Origin: Owenia fusiformis
Taxonomy: Eukaryota; Annelida; Polychaeta; Sabellida; Oweniidae
Reading direction: 5' to 3'
Assembly (NCBI GenBank): GCA_903813345.2
Contig: CAIIXF020000005.1
Span: forward strand, 36,335,375-36,399,374
Length of the DNA: 64,000 nucleotides
Shown here: piece after piece, positions 41,770 through 51,617 of the stretch
How positions within the stretch are numbered: position 1 is the first letter of the stretch
Layout: the number at the start of each line of letters is the position of its first letter
Notes under the pieces: model-generated
What the model was told of the DNA's origin: nothing
The model's database searches: none
What the model saw: the letters and a program-made list of their open reading frames with translations, nothing else
Program-made: the position numbers and the translations under genes

Positions 41770-43269
41770 TTAATTTTGTTGATTAGCTTGACTGAAAGCA
41801 CAACCTCCTGTGAAACCTCCTGTGCCTGGTTCAGTTTTAACAACAGTTTGTGGAGCTCCATAAAAGCCGTTCTGACCTTGGAAGTTGTGACCAGGATGTG
41901 ACCATTGGCTAGGGGGTGCTGGGAAGCCATTAGGTGCCTGTGTGGTGCCTACTGGGAAATATGGACTCCTTTGTTGATGTGCGGATGGATCATAATATGG
42001 GGGTTGCTGATGTCCACCCCCGGGTAAGTTCTGTGGGAAATTATGGTTGTACGGATTAAACTGTGCATTATGGGAAGATGGTGGATGTTGGAAATGTCCT
42101 TGGGACATCGTTGTCGGCATATTAGATGGGTAATTGAAGCTACTGGAGTTCATATTAGAGAGATTAGTATAACTTGGGGTTTGATTGTTGGAAAGTTGGT
42201 CCATTGATGGGCTAGTTGTCTGAGGATTATGTGGAATGTTTGCTTGTGAGGTTGGCATATTGTTCTGTTGTCGAGACATATTGCCTTGTTGTTGTTGCTG
42301 GGATACACTACCTTGTTGCTGGGTTATATTGCCTTGCTGTTGCGTGATATTGCCTTGCTGTTGCCCCATACTGTCCTGTGGCTGTTTCGAGTGCTGGGCT
42401 ATATTATTTTGTGCACCATTAACATCCTGTTGGTGTGGACTCCCCTGAGACCCATTACCCTGGGACATATTACCCTGGGTCATATTTCCTTGGGACATAT
42501 TTTCCTGGGCAGGATTGCCCTGTTGAGGACCACTGTTCTGTGCTATATTGCCTTGAGGCATATGACCTGGTCCCCCTTGTTGGGGCATTCTGGGCTGACC
42601 TTGGTGGGACATTTGGGGTTGACCTTGTGACATTTGGGGTTGACCTTGCGACATTTGAGGTTGAGCCCCTTGTGGCATTTGGGGTTGACCTTGTGACATT
42701 TGAGGTTGAGCCCCTTGTGGCATCTGGGGTTGACCTTGTGACATTTGGGGTTGAGCCCCTTGTGGTATTTGGGGTTGACCTTGTGACATTTGGGGTTGAC
42801 TCCCTTGTGACATATGGGGTCGAAGGGGCATGTGGGGCTGTGGTATACCAATGGGAAGAGACATGCCTCCCTGGGGCTGGGGTGGCATCATTCCCCCTGG
42901 CATGCCCCCTTGAGGGGTCATAGATCCACTGAACTGATGTCCCATTTGGCCTGGCATCATTCCATATTCATAATCCGCAATCTCCTGTTTGATACGGACA
43001 ATTTGTGACTCTCCCGTTACAATATCAGCCAATAATGGCGGATCAGCTGTCTCAATTTTAGGTTCCTTCTCCTTTTTCACATCTGGTTTTTCTCGCTTTA
43101 CTATTTTCAATTCTAAATCTGGGAAACACACTTCCGCTTCATCCATATTAGGTAAATCACCACGGAGATGATCACGTAGTTTTTTGAGTGCATGATAAAA
43201 AGGCAGTTTGTCAATGACACGTGGGAGTTGGGCACATCTGGCACTTGATGAAGGCATCGCAAAAACAAC
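41770..43269 (-). CDS. TDG: TDG last coding exon with Gln-rich C-terminal tail
   Basis: Acceptor TTTCAG/GTTGTT at 43270. It encodes VVFAMPSSSARCAQLPRVID, completing the glycosylase fold, then about 440 residues of low-complexity tail. The tail has tandem QPQMSQGQPQMPQGA-type units (about 42600-42800) and QQGNITQ units. Sumoylation-type [VI]KxE motifs are visible: IVKRE, VKKE, IKQE and, near the end, VVKTEPG. Human TDG has one such site C-terminal to its catalytic domain, whose modification promotes release from the abasic product. That extra sites do the same here is inference. Confidence 0.92.
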   Translation of the reverse strand, partial: VVFAMPSSSARCAQLPRVIDKLPFYHALKKLRDHLRGDLPNMDEAEVCFPDLELKIVKREKPDVKKEKEPKIETADPPLLADIVTGESQIVRIKQEIADYEYGMMPGQMGHQFSGSMTPQGGMPGGMMPPQPQGGMSLPIGIPQPHMPLRPHMSQGSQPQMSQGQPQIPQGAQPQMSQGQPQMPQGAQPQMSQGQPQMPQGAQPQMSQGQPQMSQGQPQMSHQGQPRMPQQGGPGHMPQGNIAQNSGPQQGNPAQENMSQGNMTQGNMSQGNGSQGSPHQQDVNGAQNNIAQHSKQPQDSMGQQQGNITQQQGNITQQQGSVSQQQQQGNMSRQQNNMPTSQANIPHNPQTTSPSMDQLSNNQTPSYTNLSNMNSSSFNYPSNMPTTMSQGHFQHPPSSHNAQFNPYNHNFPQNLPGGGHQQPPYYDPSAHQQRSPYFPVGTTQAPNGFPAPPSQWSHPGHNFQGQNGFYGAPQTVVKTEPGTGGFTGGCAFSQANQQN

Positions 43270-46200
43270 CTGAAACAAACAAGGACGTTTGTCTTAAGTA
43301 TGTCACTCAAATGAATGGTTCATAATTTACTCAAATCCATCCCTAACAGTGTTTATCTTTGAGTTCAGTTTATCAGGATTTTTTAACAATTTGGAGGAAA
43401 ATACTCTGAAAACTATTGATATGTGTTTGTGTTTTTAAAGAAATTAAAATCTAACTTACAGTATCTGTTCCTGGGAATGGCTCTGGTTGCTTCCCAATAT
43501 GGAAATTTTTGTGACCCACAAATATTTCATAAATTCCTGGAATAAAAGGATGACAAATGAAAATCATGTAAATAAATGAAACTACGCTCATATTTGCAAA
43601 CATAGAATAATAAATTGACAGACATCAATCATGAGATTATAAATCAAAGAATTGCATGAATATCGCAAATCATGAATAAACAAGATGTGAATTGCATCTA
43701 AAGTAGCAAAAATACTTTTGACAAAGATATGAAGATATAGTGACCTCTTTTACTAAACAATAGAAGCTATTTAGATGTCTTATAAACTGCAGGTTGCAAT
43801 ATTTCCAAATAAAATTCTCGGAGTTTCTTCAAATGGTTTGAATTAAACAAATGCAAGACATCATATCTAATATGTGTCGTGCAATACTGACTCGATCGAT
43901 CACGTTCAATAAATATATCAAACTATTATATGTTCATTAATTAGAATGAAATTTTATAGCAACAACCTTATTTATGACTGCAATCACAAAAGTAAATACA
44001 ATAAATTGTACCACATTTATCATATTACTATAAATCTTACCTTTCCCATTAAATACAGCTATTTTCGGTTTATATTTCTGGATTTTTTCTAAAAGAATTT
44101 CTCCTCCTTCTTTGATTTCTTTCCTGAAATAAAAATCATATCAAAATTTTACTCGACATGTTAAAATTAAACGACATGTGAATACAATAAATGGGATGAG
44201 GTAAGTAGCATAAACAGAGTAGTAATCTAATATGACAATATTGTAAGTTAATATGAATTATTTTTCTTGAGGGTATCATACATTGATGATTTAAGTCACC
44301 TAAAATCTCTAACTTGATAATTTATGTGATAAGTTTTTCATGAATCCCAAAAATAACATGTGGGCGATAGCAAAATCTCACCCATGTGAGGTAATAAAGG
44401 TGAATTACTTTTGCTGGATTCCCAACTTGATAATTGATACATAATGTACCTAGAATAACAGCATCAAATAGAGAAAATTCTCTGTTTACAATACATTGGA
44501 GGCCATATAAATAAAGCTAATCTTCCCATCAATGAAGTTGAACAAATGCAGGAAATAAACTCTGCAAATGAAATATATGAAATAGAACAAGGATGTTTTA
44601 CTTTACATAGTCATAAATGTCCCTCGGTCATTGCTTGATGATAAAGAACATTTAATATATGATTTCCTACGTAGTATCACATCCTGTTATATTTAAATGT
44701 TAGTCAAGCAAAATTTCAATTTCAAAGTTAGCTGAAAGTAAACTCAATAAACCCTGACTTTTTCCCACACAAAATATATGGGCGATTTTCAGTGTAATAC
44801 AATGCTATCTGTGAAAAATTTAGAATATCAATTGTACACATTGCTACCTACAACTATGACATCATACATCAGGCTTATATATCCTAGCTTCTTTTGGGCA
44901 GTTAAAGGTGGCAGAGCTTATAAGAAAAGTCTACCGACCAAACAAGTTATTTCATCTTCAAGATCTGAAAATTCTCTGGTTTAAATTTTTAGAAAAAATA
45001 CATTACAAAGAACCATATATTTTAAAATATGAAGATTTTGAAATGATTTCACTGTAAATCTGTCACTCTAAAATGGCATAAAAAATCCCCACCCACCTTG
45101 TTAAATCCCCGCTCCCCCGTGTTGTTCGTTCAACAATATTTGTGAACCCTATCCCGTATTCAAGCAATCTCTCGTCATCATAACAGTTCATGGGCTCGGG
45201 GATAAATCCTGCCTGGTACAGACACTTCCCTGTCAACATAACACAGGCGGATTAATACATAAAATAATGCAAGAAAATAGTACCTAGTCAAATCTGCGCT
45301 GCCTCTAGTGGTTCTGGCACATATACTTGTGAAGCCAATACCAAATTGGGGCATACGGACGTCGTCATAACAATTCAATGGCTCGGAGATTAGTCCAGAT
45401 TGGAACATACATTGCCCTATATTTTAGAAATAAGAAAAGTATATTCCAAGGCTGCCTCAACTGAGCCAATTATTGATAGAATAAAAAGAAGTTTATAAAT
45501 ATTTCATCATTATCATTTCTTGTACAAATTATTGGAAAAATATTTCATTTTTACATAAAAATACAGTCAGGGTTGCAGGGACCTGATTGGCCCTGCTTCG
45601 TCTCCCTCCTCCTTGACCCAGAGTAAGAGAAAATGAGGTTGAGGGGGGGGGGGGTGCAAATACAAAAGGCTTGATGAAAGATTAAAACTAAATATCTATA
45701 GAATAAGATTTACTTACAGAAATGGTTACCAGGTCCTGCATAATGGTGACCAATATAGGCAGCCATTAGACCAGGGTTGATTCCCACCTGAAATATTTAC
45801 ATAATCATATACTCATACAGTAAAATCTGTAAATCTGAACACTCAATTTTAACACTTCTTTAGTTCCATTTTTTAAAGAATGCAAAACCAATCACTTTTG
45901 GCCAATCCCAGTGGCATTCATATTTGACAAGTTATATTATGTGTACATGTACAAGTACATAGTTCAAAAGTCTTCAACACATTTCTACTTCCTTCAAAAT
46001 CTTAACTGGGGCTATTCCAAGAATAAATAGAATGTGTATCTACAATACATTTTCATTAAGTAAATAATCAAACATGTGCTGTCCAATGCAAATATACATT
46101 AGTTATTACATTTCCATATCCTTTAAGTAACTCTAATTGTTTAATATACAGAAGAATAGAACAATCAAATAAATCAAACATTTTACTTTTACTCGTATAT

Positions 46201-47972
46201 TTGTTTTTATTATATTTGTTATTTCTGTTTTCATTTTATCAAAGCGTACTTACAATTACTATATCTAGGTTAGGGGCAAATATATCTGGTAATCTACGTT
46301 GCAAAACTTCCTCTTCAGGCATACCGTTGAAACGATCATGCTTTTTACGCACTTTCATACAATCTGTCATTTTTTCTTGTTTCACTTTTTTCTTGCGTCC
46401 CCGTGGTGATTTCACATTCTCTGGCATTACTTGTGGTGGGCCAAACCTAAAATGAATCATTTTTAAAATTTAAAAAAAAATATTTGACCCTCAAAAGTAT
46501 TTGTTTTGTCTTCTTTGTGTTAAGAAAGAATTTAACTTCCTTCAAACTATTCCACAAAATGAATTATAAAAAATGTTAACACAAATAATAGCTTAATATC
46601 TAGTCATGTTTCAAGACACTCTGCTCCCCTCCCACTCTCTCCCTGTGACAGAAAAGAAATGAGAAAGTAGGGAGGGGGTTGTATAAGGGTCTTGGCGCAA
46701 GACTCGAACTTCTTTAAGAACAAAACACATACATTTATGGTAAATGCAGCTTTTGTCCATTTTATTTCCCGTGTTTCCTCTCTATTCCACTTATTTGAAA
46801 ACATCAACAACAAAAGATCCCCTTGACAAGAACATTACATATTGCGATATAGGTTATTAACCTTTATTAACTTGTTATTTCAATTATTAAGACCCCCTGA
46901 CACAAACTCAATCATTTTCTGTACCTACAGATAAAATCATCACGACCATGTGTAAATCTTCAAAATTCAGTTGAAACAGTGGCAAAAACATGTGCTTAGA
47001 AAATCCCAAAGGTACATGAAAGTGACATGTTACAATGTAAAATTTGTGAGACATTGTCTTGAATAAAAATTGACAGGGCCGTGTTTGAAACCCAGGCACT
47101 AACCTGCCTTTGATTTATGAAATATTCCAGAGTGCAGACATTATTGTTCTGTTTTTCTTATTTATCATTTATTTATATTGTCATTTATTAACCTATTAAG
47201 CCAGAGTAATAAAATCATTTTTTGCATAAATGGAGAAGAACATTTCTTGTATTCTTGTGAGTCAATAATCTAATAATAGGGATATTTTGCTATAAAATAA
47301 GTAAATCTTATTATCCGTTTTTAATTTGTGCTACTTATATGGATTTCTAGTCATTTTCAGAATATTTGGAATATGTAGGCACAGTGAAAAAAAAACGTCT
47401 AGATTATTTATATTATAACATTGTACTATCATACCGAACATATTTCATTTCAAAGCAACTTAAGTTAAAATTTCATCCATCAATAATTCACATTACATGA
47501 ATACCTCTATTACCTAAATTCCTTCTTCATATGGTAGACTGGAGACCAATATAAACAACTTAAGTGATTTATGACCAAGAAATGTGTCAAAAATAGATAA
47601 GAAATAAGTCATTTATAACCAAGGTTTTATATGGGAAACTAACAAACTTTTGAAATCATGGGGCAAAGTGGAAGTGAAGAAATTGTAAACAAATTGTATA
47701 AACGTAAAGAGATTTGTAAACACAAAGTGAGCCGCAAAATCACTCAATGATACAAATTTTTCTCGAGCAAAAATGAGTTCCCTCATCTCTTCCTTTTAAG
47801 GACTTACCCTTGATCAATAGTTTCCTGTTTTATTTTTTTCTTCCTTATTTTTCCCGCCTGACTTTCCTGTAGTTCTGTAGGTACGGGAGGACACATAGCA
47901 CCCACAGGGGGTGGTAACATGGGTATCGTATTCCCCTCCATGAATGGTGTCGCAAAACTGTAGTCAAAATCA
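41770..47972 (-). CDS. TDG: Thymine-DNA glycosylase (5' end not found; two alternative exon 4 versions)
   Basis: Exons on the minus strand: 47972-47808, 46446-46254, 45788-45718, then either 45416-45284 (B) or 45229-45097 (A), 44123-44041, 43536-43460, 43269-41770 (stop). The enzyme excises T and U from G mispairs and, in animals, 5-formyl- and 5-carboxylcytosine made by TET, in the nucleus. Seen: a basic, AT-hook-like PRGRKKKVKQE, then RFNGMPEEEVLQRRLPDI, the catalytic block VGINPGLMAAYIGHHYAGPG (its Asn is the human Asn140 position), GIGFTN, IAVFNGKG, and FAMPSSSARCAQLPRV, whose Arg is the human Arg275 wedge. With exon A or B the coding length is one base too long for a single frame; the extra T is in exon 45788-45718. 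The C-terminus is long and Gln/Met/Pro-rich, unlike vertebrates. Splicing starts upstream of 47972. Confidence 0.93.
43460..43536 (-). CDS. TDG: TDG exon 6
   Basis: Acceptor TTATTCCAG before 43536 and donor GTAAGT at 43459-43454. It encodes IYEIFVGHKNFHIGKQPEPF and PGTDT, corresponding to the human segment that begins IYEIFSKEVFG. Phase 2 start, phase 0 end. Confidence 0.9.
44041..44123 (-). CDS. TDG: TDG exon 5
   Basis: Acceptor TTATTTCAG before 44123 and donor GTAAGA after 44041. It encodes KEIKEGGEILLEKIQKYKPK and IAVFNGK, a strand-helix segment conserved in the family. Confidence 0.92.
45097..45229 (-). CDS. TDG: TDG exon 4, version A (canonical)
   Basis: 133 nt: acceptor TGTTGACAG before 45229 and donor GTGGGT after 45097. 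Read after a T it gives W, then KCLYQAGFIPEPMNCYDDER and LLEYGIGFTNIVERTTRGSG, DLT and part of an Arg codon. GIGFTN.VERTT is the conserved family form, including the residue equivalent to human Asn191. It starts in phase 1 and ends in phase 2, exactly like version B, from which it is separated by 54 nt. Confidence 0.92.
45284..45416 (-). CDS. TDG: TDG exon 4, version B (diverged alternative)
   Basis: 133 nt: acceptor AAAATATAG before 45416 with a pyrimidine tract TTTTCTTATTTCT, and donor GTACTA after 45284 (weaker than that of A). It encodes W, QCMFQSGLISEPLNCYDDVR, MPQFGIGFTSICARTTRGSA, DLT. 27 of 43 full codons give the same residue as version A, with no gaps or stops. The differences include Ser for the Asn of GIGFTN, and Cys-Ala for Val-Glu just after it. 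An intact frame and splice sites argue against a dead copy. Confidence 0.88.
45718..45788 (-). CDS. TDG: TDG exon 3, catalytic Asn exon (one extra base)
   Basis: Acceptor TTTCAG before 45788 and donor GTAAGT after 45718. It encodes VGINPGLMAAYIGHHYAGPG NHF. The catalytic Asn (human Asn140) and the HHY triplet are present. The exon is 71 nt, ending TTTTCT. Both versions of exon 4 need it to be 70 nt, ending TTTCT, to give HFW.C as in other TDG proteins. No other GT donor is available at that spot. Confidence 0.92.
45789..46253 (-). other. TDG intron 2
   Basis: Bounded by GTAAGT (46253-46248) and TTTCAG. AT-rich with no other feature seen. The neighbouring intron between exons 3 and 4B holds a 12-base G run at 45643-45654. 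Confidence 0.6.
46254..46446 (-). CDS. TDG: TDG exon 2
   Basis: Acceptor CATTTTAG before 46446 and donor GTAAGT after 46254. One base completes a Gly codon, then 64 codons: a basic region (SPRGRKKKVKQEK), KVRKKHDRFNGM and RRLPDIFAPNLDIVI, the start of the glycosylase domain. Confidence 0.92.
46447..47807 (-). other. TDG intron 1 of the visible gene, no gene seen
   Basis: 1.36 kb of AT-rich intron. Purine/pyrimidine-rich patches occur at about 46615-46680. No exon-like segment with matching phases was noticed. Confidence 0.5.
47808..47972 (-). CDS. TDG: TDG N-terminal exon
   Basis: Acceptor ATTTTCAG before 47972 and donor GTAAGT after 47808. It reads DFDYSFATPFMEGNTIPMLP, then a Pro-rich stretch and KIRKKKIKQETIDQG, similar in style to the poorly conserved basic N-terminus of TDG. 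The frame is open to the acceptor with one leading base, so the true start is probably in an exon further upstream. If not, the Met in FMEGN is the first candidate. Confidence 0.75.
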
Positions 47973-49427
47973 CTGAAAATACATCAGGTTATAAAATTGG
48001 TTATTCTAGATCATCTATTATTGTTTTCATATTCATTACGTTCAAGTTATCGTAAATATAATAGGAGACAAAAATGCTAACAAAGGCAATATCATATATG
48101 AATACACAAAAGAAGAAATATCTATACAGCTATTTAAATCAACTTTTGTCTTCCTACATTTGTAGCTGATTCAATAGCGTTGTTGGTGTATACTTTGTCC
48201 CTATATAAATGGACACACTATTATCATAATGCGAGGAGAACAATCATGATTAATCAACAAAGACATATTAGAATAAATATCATTATTCAATTCAATGAAT
48301 CAAGAAAATACATAGCATTTCATACAATAAAGTAACATTATTACAATATATAAAATACAATACAAAAAAACAAAGTATTGTTATCTTATAACAGACAACA
48401 TCTTGCAAACAAGATCTAACAGAATACTGCAGATGATAATAGTGAACAATTAGAGCACGACATAAAAGAACTAATAGATCTATTGAATACAAAACATAAC
48501 ATTACAATGATTCATGAAATACAAGCAAGCCTACATTCCCAGAAGGGATATAGATCATATTAGGTTTACTATAAAATATACACTCCTCTTGAAGTATAGT
48601 ACATTAGGGATAATTAGATGGTTTTATTAACGTTCATTCCATGTTTATTAGAGTTTCGGTAAAAATAAAAGCATTTTGTATTTTTGATATTTGTCAAAAC
48701 GCCGGAAATTTATGTATTTCCTGCGACCTCTTTGTACCTTAATTTGTCATTTCGTTCATTATTTTTGATCTTTCATGTTTGATATACTTTGACATATTGT
48801 ATATATCAAGAGATGTCAGGATGCAATATACTGCTCACTTTTTTAGCTGTAGCTATCAAGCCAAATCCATTCATAACATCAATATCCCTCAAAAGAGTTA
48901 TGAATCACTTGTGGGATACCACATATCAAGAAGAATGACAGCACTTCCAACAAGATATATAGGAAAGGTTTTGTCCCTGGGGTTCAATCCTCAAAGCATA
49001 ATATAGTCGATTATATAATATGTAATTTGCAGCTTCATAAGTTAAGGATATTTAAAGAAATTGAGCCCTGTTTCCTGAAATCATATTTTTACGCGTCTTT
49101 ACATGTTAGGAAGGGGGGGGGGTACCAATTATTTGATGCTAAACTATATAACTGTACCTCTGGTTTTCGATTCTGCACCCTTGTTGTTCTACAGATCTGT
49201 ATAAAGTCTTATGTTCTATATCAAACATAAGGTTAGTGAAACTCTAATAGAGTGGGAAAGGGGACAAAAAAGCTAGCCTTTTTATGTCAGCACAGATCTA
49301 CATCCCTGTCTTTTACAATAAGATGAGGTCATCAAATCACTATTTATCATATTCAACTAAATTATGTGATTCCTTATCCACAATTGAATCTAATCCTAGT
49401 CATACTTCTTCATGTTTTTCTCTTTCA
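47973..49427. other. Upstream of visible TDG exons, no gene seen
   Basis: AT-rich with a 10-base G run at 49113-49122. Short frames are scattered and without family signatures. The TDG first exon(s) and promoter should lie somewhere in 47973-64000 but were not identified. Confidence 0.4.
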
Positions 49428-49751
49428 GACTTGAATAGACAGCCTGTTTTGCTTGACTTGAATAGACAGCCTGTTTTGCTTGACTTGAATAGACAGCCTG
49501 TTTTGCTTGACTTGAATAGACAGCCTGTTTTGCTTGACTTGAAGAGACAGCCTGTTTTGCTTGACTTGAAGAGACAGCCTGTTTTGCTTGACTTGAAGAG
49601 ACAGCCTGTTTTGCTTGACTTGAAGAGACAGCCTGTTTTGCTTGACTTGAAGAGACAGCCTGTTTTGCTTGACTTGAATAGACAGCCTGTTTTGCTTGAC
49701 TTGAATAGACAGCCTGTTTTGCTTGACTTGAATAGACAGCCTGTTTTGCTT
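49428..49751. repeat. 27-bp minisatellite, 12 copies in three blocks
   Basis: GACTTGAATAGACAGCCTGT-TTTGCTT repeats 12 times without length change. Copies 1-4 and 10-12 have AATAGA and copies 5-9 have AAGAGA. The frame is open on both strands because the unit is nine codons without stops (LDLNRQPVL on the plus strand); it is not considered a gene. Confidence 0.95.
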
Positions 49752-51344
49752 GTAAAGTACAACACCTCTAAAAATGGAACACCTCTGTTATCAGTGAAAC
49801 AGTTTTCAGAGTCCCAAGACCAAATGACTTAATGTTAAATGAACCTCGAGTAGAACACCTTCCAAGTAGAACACTTATTAGATGTACCAAAGGTGTTCCA
49901 CTTAGACAGGTTTTAGTGTATTTATATGTACAACTTAGGTTGTTGGCTTTATACTCATATGACTTAATTATTACTTATAATATATATTTTTTATTTTCTA
50001 TATCTGTCTACCATGATGATACATCTTGTCTGTCTGTTCTGTATTTACAAAGTATGAAGTATAATATATACATGTACTTGTACAGTATGAAGTATAATAT
50101 ACACATGTACTTGTACAATCATCTCAAAAAATGAAATATTTGAATAAGGCTGCAGTATTATAGTTGTGCATTATTTTACATGTATTATGGAAGTCAGGTT
50201 ATACAGTGATGTACAGAGTCTAGTCCTAAATATACATGGAGCTCCCTTTTAAGAAGCAAAGTCAAATAAATGCAAAAGGTTGTCAGGACGACGCTTTTCA
50301 TTTCATTTATAGCACTGTTAATTAAGGAAAATAAAACTGTATTAAAATAGATAAAATGTGTTACAATGACACTGTTCCAAGAATTCCATGTGGACCTTAT
50401 TTTATGTTGTTTAACTTGGATTAGGGAAAATATGCTATTCATTTTATTTGTTTCCTCTTGTTGATCTATAGGGAATTTATATGATTCAACAAACAACACA
50501 TAATGCGTCAAAAAACAAATTATTGACACAAATGAATTGATGAAGAACGGATTGTGTATATTATTTCTAAAACACCTTTGATTAATATCTGCTTTATAGA
50601 AATGGTGATGTCCAATTAAGATTATTAATATACTGTACAAGGCTAGATGCTCTATTTTTCTGAATTGAAGAACTCCCTTGGAGAATTCAATTATAAATGA
50701 CATCTTCCTTAGAAAAAACATTAATTGGCGATAAAAACAAGCAAAACGTATTCAACTCAGCAAATCTTGTATCACATTTGTAGAAATTGACCAAAAACTC
50801 TTTCCCCGATTGTCAAAAAATGAAATCAAAGTTTGTGATAGTCGAGAAAGTTCCTGAAAGGTATTCTTGCTAGTTCAGTTCCCAGTGCAACACAAATCGA
50901 TAAATATCTCTCCAATTTTCAAATGTCATCGCTTTCATAGCTATGCCACTAAATGAAATGTCATAGCAGTCAAATTATGCCATGGGAAATTGACAGAAAA
51001 GAAATAATTCTATAAAAGAGTCAAATTGAATGACATAAAAGTTCACTTTCCCAATTGTTTCAAAATGCCAGAGATCAAATATTTAAATACAATTGAGAAA
51101 CAAAGCATGGAATAAGCAAGAAAGGTTGACATTTTACATACTGGTAGTTGATTCAACAGCCAGGTCTAATCAATAACTTCAGATGTAAAATGCTAGGAAT
51201 GGTTCATTAATCCCATGGTTCACTGCACCCTATGTTCCTATTCTCAAAGTTGATTGGTTAAAAGCTAGATAACATTTGCATTGTGGGTGAATCGTATAAA
51301 AGAACTACTTTGAGAATACTGGGAGTAATAATTGTCTAATTGGG

Positions 51345-51432
51345 ATCTCTGTCTCATAAAACTTCATGGAAAAATCATGAAAAAATTGACACAATGTGAT
51401 TCCATCAAATCACAGCTCAAGGAATATTGATA
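51345..51432 (+). repeat. Dispersed repeat, copy 1 of a third family
   Basis: ATCTCTGTCTCAT and AAAATTGACACAATGTGATT-CCATCAAATCACAGC recur in direct orientation at about 54815-54880, where an internal stretch of some 20 bases is missing. Confidence 0.65.
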
Positions 51433-51587
51433 AAATATACTACTATATCATACTTTGTATACAATAAAGAGAATGATAACAATTCATCCTGCATCTATTC
51501 TGTACACTTTTTGAAGATTGTAAATTTTCATTTTTTCAGATTTAATAATCATAGGGGATAAAATGGTCATCCATTTCATCCCTGATA

Positions 51588-51617
51588 TGGTATGATATCT
51601 TGCCTCAGATATCATAC
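51588..51617. repeat. Perfect hairpin
   Basis: GGTATGATATC and GATATCATACC form an 11-bp stem around the loop TTGCCTCA. A second nearby pair, GGGATAAAATGG/CCATTTCATCCC, lies just to the left. Confidence 0.6.

Noticed and set aside
42236-42923. Plus-strand frames over the TDG tail
   Set aside because: They are shadows of the Gln/Met/Pro-rich minus-strand TDG exon, caused by its repetitive codons.
45178-45408. A single minus-strand frame of 76 codons running through both TDG exon versions
   Set aside because: It follows exon B correctly, then crosses the 54-nt gap and reads exon A in the wrong frame. It is not a product.
49428-49751. CRISPR-like array
   Set aside because: Units are directly adjacent with no unique spacers, and the DNA is plainly eukaryotic. 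The same applies to the other arrays.
49284-49832. 182-codon frame with LDLNRQPVL repeats
   Set aside because: It is mainly a 27-bp satellite in non-genic sequence, open on both strands.
50194-50721. Minus-strand frame of 175 codons
   Set aside because: Dominated by Phe, Ile, Leu and Lys, as expected of AT-rich DNA, with no recognised domain and no splice context. Left unassigned.
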